A DNA stretch of 64,000 bases from Hybos culiciformis (taxonomy: Eukaryota; Arthropoda; Insecta; Diptera; Hybotidae). The notes below the pieces were generated by a model. The model was given only the letters and a program-made list of their open reading frames with translations, was not told where the DNA came from and made no database searches. The stretch covers positions 36,454,436-36,518,435 of the forward strand of contig OZ023273.1 of assembly GCA_964007475.1 (NCBI GenBank), given 5' to 3'. The position numbers and the translations under genes were made by a program. Position 1 is the first letter of the stretch, and each line of letters begins with the position of its first letter. Positions 12,001 to 23,800 of this stretch are shown piece after piece.

Positions 12001-13137
12001 AACATTATTTGAATCAACTCCACAATCAAATCGAAGGCAAACTCATTCACAATTACAAGAACGGATGAATAGCATTTTAGTTGACATTCGTTTGTACGAA
12101 AAAGGCTTAAAGGTAAATGAAAAATTAATATATTTAAACGAAAGGAATATCAATTTTCTTTTTTAATTGCAGCTTTTCCCATCAGATGCTCAAACTCAAT
12201 TAATCAAATATTTGCTTAAATCATTGGGAAATGATATTTGTAATGAATTAACAGTTTATGTCGCCAACGAATGTAATTTAACTTTAAAGAGCACATCAAA
12301 TTTAAATGTGGATCAACGTACCAAAATTGCTCAAGATTTGGGTATATAATATCCTAACAAGTAAATGAACGTTTTTGTGTGCTAATTTGTTTTTTTTTTT
12401 TTTTCATAGACGCTGAATATAAAATACCTTTAATTGAATTAAACAAATCATTAAATAAAACAATTGATGACTTTATCAACGCAACAGAGGCTGCTTTGAA
12501 ATCTTGCAGTATGATCATTAAAAAAATTGATAAAAAAAAAGATCGTGTTTTGATATTGAACCATAAGGAAAAACTATGTGAACAATTAAAAAGCTGTGAA
12601 GAGCCAGCATTAATTTTACATTTAACATCGCTGATTTTATTTACAACAATAACTGGTTGCATATTACATGCATCAGGACGTTTTGTATCACAAATATTAA
12701 ATTATTTGGCACCACAATTAACCTCTGATCAAAACTCAGCATTAATGAAATTTCACGGTAAGAAAGTATTAAATTACATGATTAATATTATAAACATACA
12801 TTATATACATTTTAATAATGTCACTACTGTTAAAAAAAAGTTAGTTCAAACATACAAAGCTTTTACAATAGTTCGGTTTTATTCTAATCTGTGAAGCTTT
12901 TTCTATTATTTAATAGAATATGATTCAAATTAGAATTATGAGTCATTCTACTAATTAATATTTTTTTAATCTAATACAATTAAATTTTTGCTTTTTGTAG
13001 ATTTGGTTTTAAAAAATTTAAGTGGAAACGATACCGAAGAAGGAAAATCTGCTTTGGAAGAACTCAAAATTTTGCAGAAGTCAATTATTGATTTAGCAAT
13101 TACTTACGAAAAACCAGGAATAACAAAAACGGATTAA
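9095..13137 (+). CDS. Ufl1: E3 UFM1-protein ligase 1 (Ufl1)
   Basis: Ten exons join in phase: 9095-9171, 9668-9866, 10033-10506, 10803-11130, 11194-11351, 11593-11894, 11968-12112, 12173-12341, 12410-12757 and 13001-13137. They give 778 residues, close to the usual 780-795. Ufl1 transfers the ubiquitin-like UFM1 to targets such as ribosomal protein uL24 at the ER surface, together with DDRGK1 and CDK5RAP3. It has no RING or HECT domain. The N-terminus ([20 protein letters not shown]) and the winged-helix-rich first third match the family. The middle carries the family's basic linker [19 protein letters not shown] followed by an acidic [13 protein letters not shown] run, and a helical C-terminal half follows. 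Several introns are under 100 bases. The start is the first ATG after stops and matches the family N-terminus. The identification is secure. Confidence 0.95.
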
Positions 13138-16100
13138 TTCTCATGTTCATGTTTAAAATAAAAAAAATTAAATATTCAACACATTTTTTTAATTGTAAAA
13201 TATTAAAGTACATACATTGTTATTATATTTATTGCAATAATTTCGAGTCTACTTAATATATTTGTTTCAATAAAATGTTATTTTTATGGAAGATTTATTT
13301 AATAATACTTGTCTGCATTTTTTCTTTACATTTTTTTATAACAATTTATTTACAAAATGTTTGTTAATCTTAAAAAAACATATATTTTGAGTCTTCGTGT
13401 AATCATGAATATTATAACAAAACAATATTATAACGTATTTTAGGAAACACAGGTGACTGCGTGTTAACATATTTGTAATCAAATTAATTATACTGTAAAT
13501 ACCTACTTCCGGATAATTAATAAAGGTGAGATAAAGGTTAATCTTACCTTTATTAATAAATTAATATAGTAATATTCTTTTCCGTCTGGTCTATTTAATT
13601 GTAAATTTAAATAAATGAATGAATTTCAACTTTTGTATCCTAGAATGATATTCCTATAAAAATACCGAATAAAACTTTCGCAGTTAAAAATTTTTACCTT
13701 CACAGGTAAAAATATTTTTTTGGTAGATTAAAGTAGGGAAATAATAGGTTTTATTACTAAACCAATGTATATCTATGTATGTACAAAAAAATAAGGTAAA
13801 ATAATATTAATTGATTAATTGTTACTATTGTTTAGTTTATTAAAAATTGAAATTAATTTTTTTCATAAAGTTAATAAAAAGTTGCTTTCTTAATGGAAAT
13901 CAAATAAGTTATTTTATGCCGAACTAGCAACTAGAATTTTGTTATAATTATGCTGGTTTAAGGTTTACACAAAAAAAATAGATTATACTCGTATTGATAC
14001 CTAATCAATTCTAACAAAATATTGAGTTTAATGTTTACATTAAGCAGTATTAATTTATCAACAAAAGTTAAGTTTAAAGAAGGTTAATAAAAATTATAAA
14101 TGTTTCCTTTTTTTTCAAAACTGAATATTTTGTAGTGTGATAATGTCTTCGTTTAAATTTTAATACGAAACAAACCCAAAGTCCTTTTATGTCCAATATC
14201 ATTCAACTTATTATTCCTTGTGACCCACTGTTCTTGAAAACTTTCAATTTTTTAAAAAATATTAAAAATCAAATTTTTTAAAAAATATCTTTTTGAATTT
14301 ACTGAGTTTTTTACGGTTTTTAAGTGCCATTATTTGATAAAAGACAGTTAAGTGACTTATAAAGAACAAAGGAAAATTTGAATAAATGTTATGTTATGAT
14401 ATGATGATTTGAATAAAGAACTAACAAACTTAAACATATAATAGGATCAGTAAATTTGGATTTCTAACTTAACTTAAATTGTTCGAATTTCCCTTTCTTA
14501 TGTTATAGCTATATATCTTTCTGTATTCTTAATCTATGGTTATATATACTACGAGTTGTTTTTTTTCAATAATAATTGTATCATGTTTGCTTTAATAAAT
14601 AATAATTGAAAAAGCATAAAAAAAAAAAATATTGCTAAAACGTAAAATATTTATCGCTTACGATAGTAAACTAGGTATTTTTAATTTCAAAACAACAAAA
14701 CATTTTTAAATAGTAATCAACCTATTAGTAGTTAGCTTTCTTAGAAACAATAAAACAATATAAATTATTATTTTATTGCTACTATACTTTTAAAATACAT
14801 TTATTCATGAAACCTTTTTCATGTCCAAACGCTAATCGGGATTAATAAAGAAACTACCAATAGTTGATTTCATTCAAATAATAAATTTTATTATGTTTAT
14901 TTAAGAAAAAGATCACTTAGGACATTCTTATTAACCACATGAAAAAAAGGACTTTTGTTGCCATTATTTATTGCAATATAAATGTCAAAGAATCGCTACT
15001 ATCGAAAAAAAGTAAATTATTGTTCATGGAGAAAATTAATGAATATTATCCCTGCTCACTACATTTTTTTTTTTCAAATTAATATGTATCCAAGTTCATA
15101 TCATTATTTTCCCTTCTTTTGTGAACTAGTCATTCGTATCGCTGTTAAGAATATACAAACCAACAAAGGTTTATCGATTTGAGTTCCAAATATTTTTTGA
15201 AAATAAAATGATTTGAAAATGATTAATCTTATTAAATCTTTATGCAATAAATACAGTATGCTCGTATTATTATCCTAAGATTAAGAAAAATAAATAAACA
15301 TATTAGTATCAGAAGCATTGTCAATCAGAGGAAAGTGATAAATGTGAGAACTGCGAGGTCATTAAGCATTAAGCATTGATGTCACTCTGAACCTCAATCT
15401 CAGAAGCCTAATTTAGTTCGCACAAGTCAGACCTGTCAGTCATACATTCTCACCTTACCCAATACCTCAAAGCTTTCTAATGAAAAATAAAAATAAACGA
15501 AATCAGAATGATTAGCTGAAAATATATCTATTACCCTCTAATCAGTCTAATCAATCAAACTTATGAGTTAATTTATCATCATCATAATTTTTTCTCAATT
15601 TCATCTTTCACAATATATTCTAGCATTGAGCATTGTAAAATATAGGTTTCATAAGTACGACAAATTTGGTTTAAAAAATAAAACTATGGTACATAGACGT
15701 TAGTTTTATTGAACAAGTTTAAGTTCTTCGTTAGAAGCGAAATTTCATAAAATTAATATTTTTTTTGTTTATTTAACTAATCTTTCCTTCCCGAAAAATT
15801 AAAAACCTTATTCCTTTTAAAATTATTTGGGTGAAAGATTTCGCTATAAAGTCAAAAAATCATTAATAACTATTTTTAAAGAAATCACAATATTTTGTTA
15901 AAGTACTGATATATAAATTATATATATGTATTATACATTATTTATATATATACGAAAAATCATTGAGAAATCCTTTATTGAATACATACATGTGTACAGG
16001 AAAAAAAAACTATTCTATATATTTAAAAATATTTAAGGATATAACTGAGAGATTTTTATAGATAAATTCAAAGAATTTTTTTTTTTTATTTTTTCGGGAT

Positions 16101-16239
16101 GGATTAAACTTAAATCCATGTTTAATTCATAAAAAATATTTTTTGGTATAAAATATAAATTGATGCATACTATGTTTAAAATATCTTAATACAGATTTGA
16201 ACAGCTAAAGTGTAACACGTATTATAAATAAAATTTATC
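13138..16239. other. Ufl1 3' end and AT-rich intergenic region
   Basis: AATAAA at 13157-13162 and 13269-13274 are candidate Ufl1 poly(A) signals. A small hairpin, with ATAAAGGTGAGAT pairing with ATCTTACCTTTAT, lies at about 13519-13557, and another (AAATTTTTACCT with AGGTAAAAATATTT) at about 13686-13717. A short open frame at 14982-15182 has no recognisable content. Nothing else was found upstream of the forkhead gene apart from its TATA-like box. Confidence 0.5.
16147..16154 (+). promoter_or_regulatory. TATA-like box of the forkhead gene
   Basis: TATAAAAT preceded by GG lies 93 bases before the forkhead ATG. This spacing would put the transcription start near 16175-16185 and leave a short 5' UTR. 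In an AT-rich background such a match is only suggestive. Confidence 0.35.
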
Positions 16240-17022
16240 ATGGCACCAGTATTTAATTCAAATTTTTCAATTCGTTCAATTCTTAGTTCTGAAGTAGATA
16301 ACAATAATTGTAAGAAAACAAATAACGAAAATTTACCACCAACAACGGAAAATTTAATAAAAAATAACAACAATACTACTACTGAAATTAATAACAATTC
16401 AATAAATGATGGAAAACCACCTTATACTTATTCAGCTCTAATTGTTATGGCAATTCGAAGTAGCCCAGAGAGGCGATTAACTTTAAGCGGAATTTGTGAT
16501 TGGATAATGAAATCTTTCCCATATTATCGTGATAACAAGAGTGTGTGGCAGAATTCAATTCGACATAATTTAAGTTTAAATTCCTGTTTTATAAGAGTTC
16601 CAAGAGCTTTAGATGATCCAGGCCGAGGACATTATTGGGCATTAGATAGATCAGCAGAAGATGTACAAATTGGTGAAATTACTGGTCGTTTAAGAAAACC
16701 ACCAACACCAGGTCGCGGTTTTCCATCACAAATTAATGGTGGTCGACTGAAAGGGCATAATTATTCTAACGGCTTTGACTACCATCCAACAACTCAGCAA
16801 ATGAATTACCATTTACATCAGCAATTTTCAACAAATGCAATTTATTTTCCCACTCCCGAAGATATGATGACACTGCAATCGTCAATGAAACCAATGGATA
16901 CTTTGAATCAATCCTATGATCCAATGAGCCAATTATGGAATCAATACTATCACCATCATCAGTTTCCACAACTTCAACAACAACAAATAATGGTACAAGG
17001 TAGAGGGCATTTTAATCATTAA
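16240..17022 (+). CDS. Forkhead transcription factor, FoxG/sloppy-paired-like (fd19B type)
   Basis: An intronless frame of 260 residues. Residues about 58-152 form a complete forkhead (winged-helix) domain from [20 protein letters not shown] through [19 protein letters not shown] to [12 protein letters not shown] and [10 protein letters not shown]. Helix 3, which contacts DNA, is fully preserved. The [12 protein letters not shown] and DDPG(R/K)G segments resemble FoxG/slp and especially the small fly factor fd19B. Residues 9-15, FSIRSIL, fit the engrailed-homology-1 motif that recruits Groucho, so a repressor role in the nucleus is inferred. The C-terminal third is rich in His, Gln and Asn. 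A TATA-like box precedes it, and AATAAA at 17144-17149 follows. Forkhead identity is certain; the subfamily is less so. Confidence 0.92.
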   Translation: MAPVFNSNFSIRSILSSEVDNNNCKKTNNENLPPTTENLIKNNNNTTTEINNNSINDGKPPYTYSALIVMAIRSSPERRLTLSGICDWIMKSFPYYRDNKSVWQNSIRHNLSLNSCFIRVPRALDDPGRGHYWALDRSAEDVQIGEITGRLRKPPTPGRGFPSQINGGRLKGHNYSNGFDYHPTTQQMNYHLHQQFSTNAIYFPTPEDMMTLQSSMKPMDTLNQSYDPMSQLWNQYYHHHQFPQLQQQQIMVQGRGHFNH

Positions 17023-17800
17023 TGAATTTATGTTATAAATATAATTCAAGATTTTGAAATTGTACAAAAAACATAATTAGTTTTAAATAATTTTTGTTAA
17101 ACAAAAAATTTAAATTAAAATAATTTTTTCGAATGGAAAAAAAAATAAAAAATATAAATATAAAAAATATTTATTTTTGGATAAGCTTGATTTTTTATTT
17201 AAAAAATATTTCCAAAAAAGGAATTGCCTAAATTGAGTCATAAATTCTTTTTAAGTTTTATGTCTTTTAAGTTTTTTTATCAATAAATTTTATCAATACT
17301 ATTGACACCAGTTTTGTTTATTACCAGAAAGTTAAAAAAGGAAAATATTTCCTTAATGGGTTTATCTGATCTACCTAATTGTTCTTAATCGAATAACTAA
17401 ATATTTTTGTATTTTGATAGGGTTGTATAAAAATGTAGTGTATTACTTCAAATAAGCATAACTTAAATTCACTACATAGGAACATAAGCAGGTACATGTA
17501 TCTTATTTTCGAACTATCCTTCTTTAGTAACTTCAATCAAAATTATATTGGAATTGAACTGTTAGAAGGAAATTATGAAATCAGTTCTTTATTTTTATAA
17601 TAAAAAATAAATTTACACTTTATTTATTCAGTGAGGGAAAAAACAGATTTAACGAATTGAAAAAAAAATAAAATATTTATCTTATAATAAATGTGATATT
17701 TTTTTCAATAAATTTTTTATGATTTACAATAAAAATTAATAAAAATTGTTTATTAAATTATTTACAATAAGTTTTAATTAAAAATTACATCTTAAATTAA
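17023..17800. other. Convergent intergenic region, forkhead gene and PAXBP1 3' ends
   Basis: The two genes end toward each other here. AATAAA at 17144-17149 (plus) and TTTATT at 17749-17754 (AATAAA on minus) are candidate poly(A) signals for the forkhead gene and PAXBP1. No other feature was found. Confidence 0.5.
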
Positions 17801-20800
17801 TCAATAACTATGCAGCCTTTGTAAAATTTGTTTCGCCTTCTCGTTAGAATGTCTGAAAAAAAAAATGAATTATGAAGAAATTATGTAAGAATGAATTACA
17901 GCTGTACGAATTAATTAGAGAAGGTTCAAATTCGTAAAAACAAATGTGTACATAAAACTTACATATGCAATGGATTCTTTTTGTCTAAATTTTCAAGTAT
18001 CGATACAATAAACATTACAAATAAATTTAAACTCTTTATTGTTACAGAATCTGGTTGGAGCCATGCTGTTGGAAGAGTATTTACAACAACCAAAGCCTTA
18101 GACAAACTGTCATTCGGTGTACAAACCTGAAATAAAAATTAATATAAATATTTTCTAATGCAAAATATGTTAAAGTGTAAGATAAATTGATAAAAAGAAA
18201 AAATCTTAAAGAATAAGCCTATTATAAAAAAAGAATTATGAAAAAAATTATCGCAAATGAGAAAAATGAAAACAAAATAAATTTAAATACACGAAATCTC
18301 GTTTTTATTTTTTTTATAGTTTTAATTTTAATTTTTTATTGAAATGAGTTCCTTCAAGAAGCATTGGACTAAGAAAAGAGCAGTAACTTAATAGATATGT
18401 ATCGCCAACAAAAAAAAATTACTGCTAATAATGAAATCTTTGTCATTGGACATTTTGAATAAATAAACACAACAAAATATTTGCAACATTACGTTTATAA
18501 AAAAAAAACAAATTTTTTTGAAAGAAACAAAACCGACATATAAGATTTATTCCTTTTTCTAAACAATTTTTTTAATTCCAATACAAAAATATAAGTTGAA
18601 TATAATTACAATAACCAATAAAATATGGTTGTTCAAACATAAATATAAAAAGTTATTCAACTTACTCTCATGGCAGATAACAAATACCGATTTAATAATG
18701 ATGATATTGCTAATTCTCTTAATGGGTTATCAGCTATTATACTTTGCCAACTTAATAAATTTCTGAATAATTTCAAACCGCTGCAAAATTGTCTTTGAAA
18801 AAATGATGTTTTTGCTTCTTGCATTCTAAAAAAAAAAAGGGTCAGATATATTAACTATTATAGAAACATTAAAAAAGTTTATTGCGATATTTATTTTTAT
18901 TTTTCGCTCACTGTTTTGGGAATATTGGAATAAAAACATCATTTTCTAACGAGTCTTTCATTTTATCCAAAATTGCATTAAATAAAGTCTGTAGCTGCTT
19001 AGATTGTTCACTTAATGGATAATCTTTTCCTAAACGACGTATTAATCCAATTAAACGGAGCGTTTGGGTAGTTGATAATGGATCCCAGCAATTTTCTATA
19101 ATTTCTGAAAAACAAAATATTATGAATTATATATTTTTAAATGATATAGAATTCGAAAAAGTTTTCTAAATCCTCTCAAACGGTTGGACACATTTCAGAT
19201 TTGAATTTGGAGAATAACTACTTAATAGAAAAAACATAGCGGGAACAAAAGAACGAATCGTAAAATAAATAATTAAAAAAAAGACACAATTGAATACCTG
19301 TAAGTTTTGGCAAAATAATTTTTTCTATTATTGTAGGAATGAGTCTGACATCAGGATCTGATGCCAAATCATCCTCTGTTTCTTGTTTGCTACTGGCGTA
19401 GTTCATTATAATTGGATACCAATCCATTTTTTCGATATCTTGAAATTTATGCTCAAAAAGATTCCAAGTAATTAATCTCGATCTAATCACTGGACCAACT
19501 ATTTTTGGTAAACATAAACCAACAAATGCATCTTTATAAGACTCCATATCAGTTTGGCGCCATATTTCGAATTTTTTTAAAACGTTTTCAATTTTGCAAT
19601 AATCATCAGTTGTGTCTTCAAAAACATCAGTAGCAGCTTCTAGTTCAACTTGATCTAAGTTTTTCCTAAATAACGTTACTTCTTGGTCATAAATTTCATC
19701 ATCACTGGACATTCCGTCCAAATGAGTAGCTAACATATCGTTTTTTTCCCTCTCGCACCTTCTTCGAGTTCGTCGACCCTCACGTTCTGCAGCTCGTCGA
19801 ATATGCTCTTCGTGTTCAGGTCCTTTTTTGCTTTGTGCTGTGCTTGACTCTGAAAGTAATAATGAATTTTTAGATTAACAATCAAGGATTTCAATATGAA
19901 TTCTAAAAATTCTTTGAAATTATTTTCTATTAATGCATGAAACTTGCACTTAATATTTTGTTTAAAAAAAAACATATAGCGCGACTTGCAACTTACTTGT
20001 AACTTCAGAAATTTCCTTGGCCTGATCTCGTACATCTTGACGACGACGTTCTATCAAATAATTAGCTTTTTTTGAAAATAGGACAATAGCTCGCTTTTCT
20101 AAATCATTTATCAGAGGCGTCTTTTCATCTAAACATTCAATTAAATCTATTATATAACCACGAAGTTCTTGATAAAATCTATATTTAGCTGCTGCTGTAG
20201 GAGCATTATGAGTACATTGAATAGCATCCAATTTAGTGGTTTGAAGATCCCTGCTTATTTTATCGATTTCCTTATTATGACTATCATTAAGTTCCTTGAG
20301 TTGTATTAATCGTGTTTTAATATTATTTGTTATTTCTTGCGGATTTCTTGGACCTGTAGGTTTATTATCCTTCTTTTGAGTTTTAAGTAAAAGCTGCCGC
20401 GGCTTTTCTAAATGGCTTTTGGCGTACGCTTGTTCCAGTAAAGTACCTGTAGATGGTGCCTGTCCGTCTTCAATTTGATTATTGGGCTGACGCAATGAAA
20501 ACCGTTGCAAAAGTGTTTCTTGCTGGACTGCAGAATTTAATTGAACCCCAGTTACACCTTTACGAATTTGTTGGTTTTCCCATTCATTTAATTCATGATC
20601 AGAATCTTCTTCAGAATCTAAAAAAATAATGTATATTTTAGCAATGCATTTAATTAATTCAGATATAATATCTTCGTTTATAAAAGAGCTATTGTGATAT
20701 AATTGTAGTGTACAATAAATGTAAATATTTACTAATTAAAAAAATCTCTTAAAGTTCTGGCCATACAAACCTTTATGTAGGTACCTCTATAGACAAAATG

Positions 20801-23800
20801 AAATAATTTTCATAATTTCTTTTTTAAATGAAGACATTATTTGATTGAGTTTTTTTTCACCTTCTAATCATTGAATGCTTTTTGAAGTTTAACTTCTTTA
20901 GCGAGATATTGCTTGAAAACGTATGCAAGGAAAAGGAGAAATTATTCAACAAAAACAAGCGACAAAAAAAAGTGAAGAAGTATGAGGTGGTGTAGTATAC
21001 TTCACTCCCAAAAAATAGCGATGTAATGGACGTGAAAACAAGTGCTAAAAGATGATTAACAAATTTAAAAAATATACAAAAAACATATTAGTGAAAAGAA
21101 AAAAAGGAAATTCTATACAGTTTTCTATACAGTTTCTGAGATATCAAACAATAAAAATGTATAAAAAGCGGAAAATTCCATAAAGTGAGCATTTTCAAAG
21201 AATTATACAGAGCATACGGCTAGGTTGATTTCAAATGTAAATGAGGCTCACACATTTTTTAAAATTTACAACAAATATACATGTGGCGTTCGCAACAAAT
21301 TAACATTAATCCGAAAGAATTAAATCAATCTACCTAATGTAACGGTACAAAATATCGTATGATTTTCATACCCTTTTTTGAATTGACATTCTTTTTGTTA
21401 AGAAATAATTTTAGAATTTTACATTTTGAATTAAATAAAAATTAGTCTTAAACAGAACTTCAAACTAAAAACATTGTTTTATTTAACGATAAATAAAACA
21501 TCATAATAATATCAAAAGGGATATCATTTTGGTAAGAAGTTCACGTTGGACTCAACAATGGTCTCGAGGAGACCATAAAGTGGTGACTCCGTCGACACGA
21601 CCACAGCCCGTCAAGACCGCAGCCCGACAACACCCACTTCGATGACAGGTTCAGCGCAGCCTAAAGTGGAGACCCCGTCAACACACACCCACTTCGTTCC
21701 AGCGTAACGTAAAGTGCAGACCTCGTCAACACAACACACATCCACTTCGTTCCAGCGTAACATAAAGTGGAGACCTCGTCAACACACACGACCGCAGCCC
21801 GTCAACACACGACCTCAGCCCGTCAACACACGACCGCAGTCCGCCAACACACGACCGCAGCCCGTCAACACACGATCGCAGCCCGTTAACACACGACCGC
21901 AGCCCGTCAACACACGACCTCAGCCCGTCAACACACGACCGCAGTCCGCCAACACACGACCGCAGCCCGTCAACACACGTTAGCAGCCCGTCAACACACA
22001 CCCACTTCGATAGCAGGTTCAGCGTAGCCTAAAGTGGTGACCCCATCGACACGACCGCAGCAGCAACGACCAACAACGCGAGCACCAGCAACGACAGCTC
22101 CGTCAACCACATCAACAGCATCAGTTACCTCCATCATCTGATCAAGCACGTTGATCAGATTAGCGGGGGAATATGTGGCGTTCGCAACAAATTAACATTA
22201 ATCCGAAAGAATTAAATCAATCTACCTAATGTAACAGTACAAAATATCGTATGATTTTCATACCCTTTTTTGAATTGACATTCTTTTTGTTAAGAAATAA
22301 TTTTAGAATTTTACATTTTGAATTAAATAAAAATTAGTCTTAAACAGAACTTCAAACTAAAAACATTGTTTTATTTTACGATAAATAAAACGTCATAATA
22401 ATATCAAAAGGGATATCATTTTGGTAAGAAGTTCACGTTGAACTCAACAATGGTCTCGAATAGACCATATACATATGGCTGATCATATGGAATTTCGAGG
22501 AAGATTATTAGTAAGTTTAAATATGAAGAAGTTTTATACTTATTAAGAAATTGATATTTATATATACTTATATGATATCAAAATTGGAATTGCTTGGTAT
22601 TTGTCTGATCGAAAAATCAATACGAATTTATTGTGTGTATATAAAAACATATTTTTATAAATCCAATTTTGAGAAAATGCATTTATTTAAATTTTTAAGA
22701 TAAAAGTTAGTAATAAAAATAATCTTTGTTTTATTGTCCAAAAGGAATATTAAATAAATTTCTTGATTATGATTTCTTTAACACTAAAAATATATAAAAA
22801 ATATGTTACATACAGTCGTTTTGTACAGAATAAAATTTTTCCCTCCGCTCTTCACGCTCTTTAATTCCAGTTATAGCATTCATGTCTACACGCTCTTCTT
22901 CATCCGAACCATCGTTTGCATCATCTGCCATCAATCGGCTACCCTTTTTAGCAATTTCCTTTGGTTCGTCGATTGAAATAAAATCACCTAAAAATATATA
23001 AAAGAAAATATAAAAAAAAACATAGTAAGGTTTTAATTTTATTTTTAATTAAGTCTTACTTTGTTCCCTTGCTTTTTGACGTTTCTTTCTGGCGGCATGG
23101 ATCATTGCAGCATCCGGAATAGAACCTCTTTCTAAATACGATTTAAGATTATCTGGTTTTGAGAATCTGTGTGAGCCTAAGTCTGTACCGTCGTCATCAT
23201 TTTCATCATCATCAGATATATCATCTCGTCCAGCACAAAAGGCTGCTCTTCCGTTAAGAATAATCGTTGGTTCAGACTTTTTAACAACGAGCTATAAAAA
23301 TTAAGAAAAAAAACCAATGTTAAATTTTTTGTTAAATTTAATTCGAACAAAAATGCCAAAAAAAGGTAGTTTAAGAAATAAATGTCAATATTGTTTTTTA
23401 TTTTTAGGCTTCAGGTAACAAACAACAGCAAATGTAAAGACAGAAAAAAAACGGTTATTCGTTGAATTATTCGTTATTGAAATTAAAGGATTTTTAAAAT
23501 GCGAATAGAAACAAACATTTAGTTAAAGGCCATTTATCGCAACTGTAAGTACCAGACTAAATTATAGTTTGTTTGTTCTTTAAAAAATTTACTCATCATA
23601 AAAAAAAGTTTTGCTTGCAAATTTCAGATTTTATTTTCTTTTTTAAGGACAAAAACAACTAATTCTATAAATTCTATAACAAGAAAAGTTCCCGAATCAA
23701 TGTCAAAAACAGAAATTTTGATATTCCAGGCACTCAGCTTGCTTACGAACTTATGATATCTTTTAGTACTACTAAAAAACAAATATTTCAGTCTTAAAAT

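Larger units (their letters stand above)
21276..22473 (+). mobile_element. Complete TRIM-type non-autonomous LTR retrotransposon with target duplications
   Basis: Two 294-bp direct repeats (21282-21575 and 22174-22467) each start TGTGGCG and end GACCA, and differ at about six positions by eye. They are flanked by the perfect 6-bp duplication TATACA at 21276-21281 and 22468-22473. The 598-bp interior ends in a polypurine tract (AGCGGGGGAATA, 22162-22173) directly before the right LTR, which fixes the element on the plus strand. It begins with a TGGTGACTCCGTCGAC-like segment in the usual primer-binding place. No gag, protease, reverse transcriptase or integrase is present. The interior is far more GC-rich than the genome and consists largely of tandem repeats. 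The parent family is unknown; TGTGGCG ends and a GGGGGAATATGT junction would suit BEL/Pao or Gypsy. Confidence 0.9.
20618..22813 (-). other. PAXBP1 intron 4, host of a retroelement
   Basis: This is the longest intron of PAXBP1. It runs from donor GACT|gtatgt (below 22814) to acceptor tttttttag (above 20617). More than half of it is the 1186-bp TRIM element at 21282-22467 plus its target duplications, in antisense orientation to the host gene. The remainder is AT-rich without recognisable features. Confidence 0.75.

Noticed and set aside
13519..13557. Terminator-like hairpin after Ufl1
   Set aside because: Intrinsic hairpin terminators do not apply to polymerase II genes; the AT-rich stem is probably fortuitous.
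21726..22001. Open minus-strand frame of CVDGLRS repeats
   Set aside because: It is the antisense shadow of the 21-bp tandem array in the TRIM element; it is open only because the unit length is divisible by 3.
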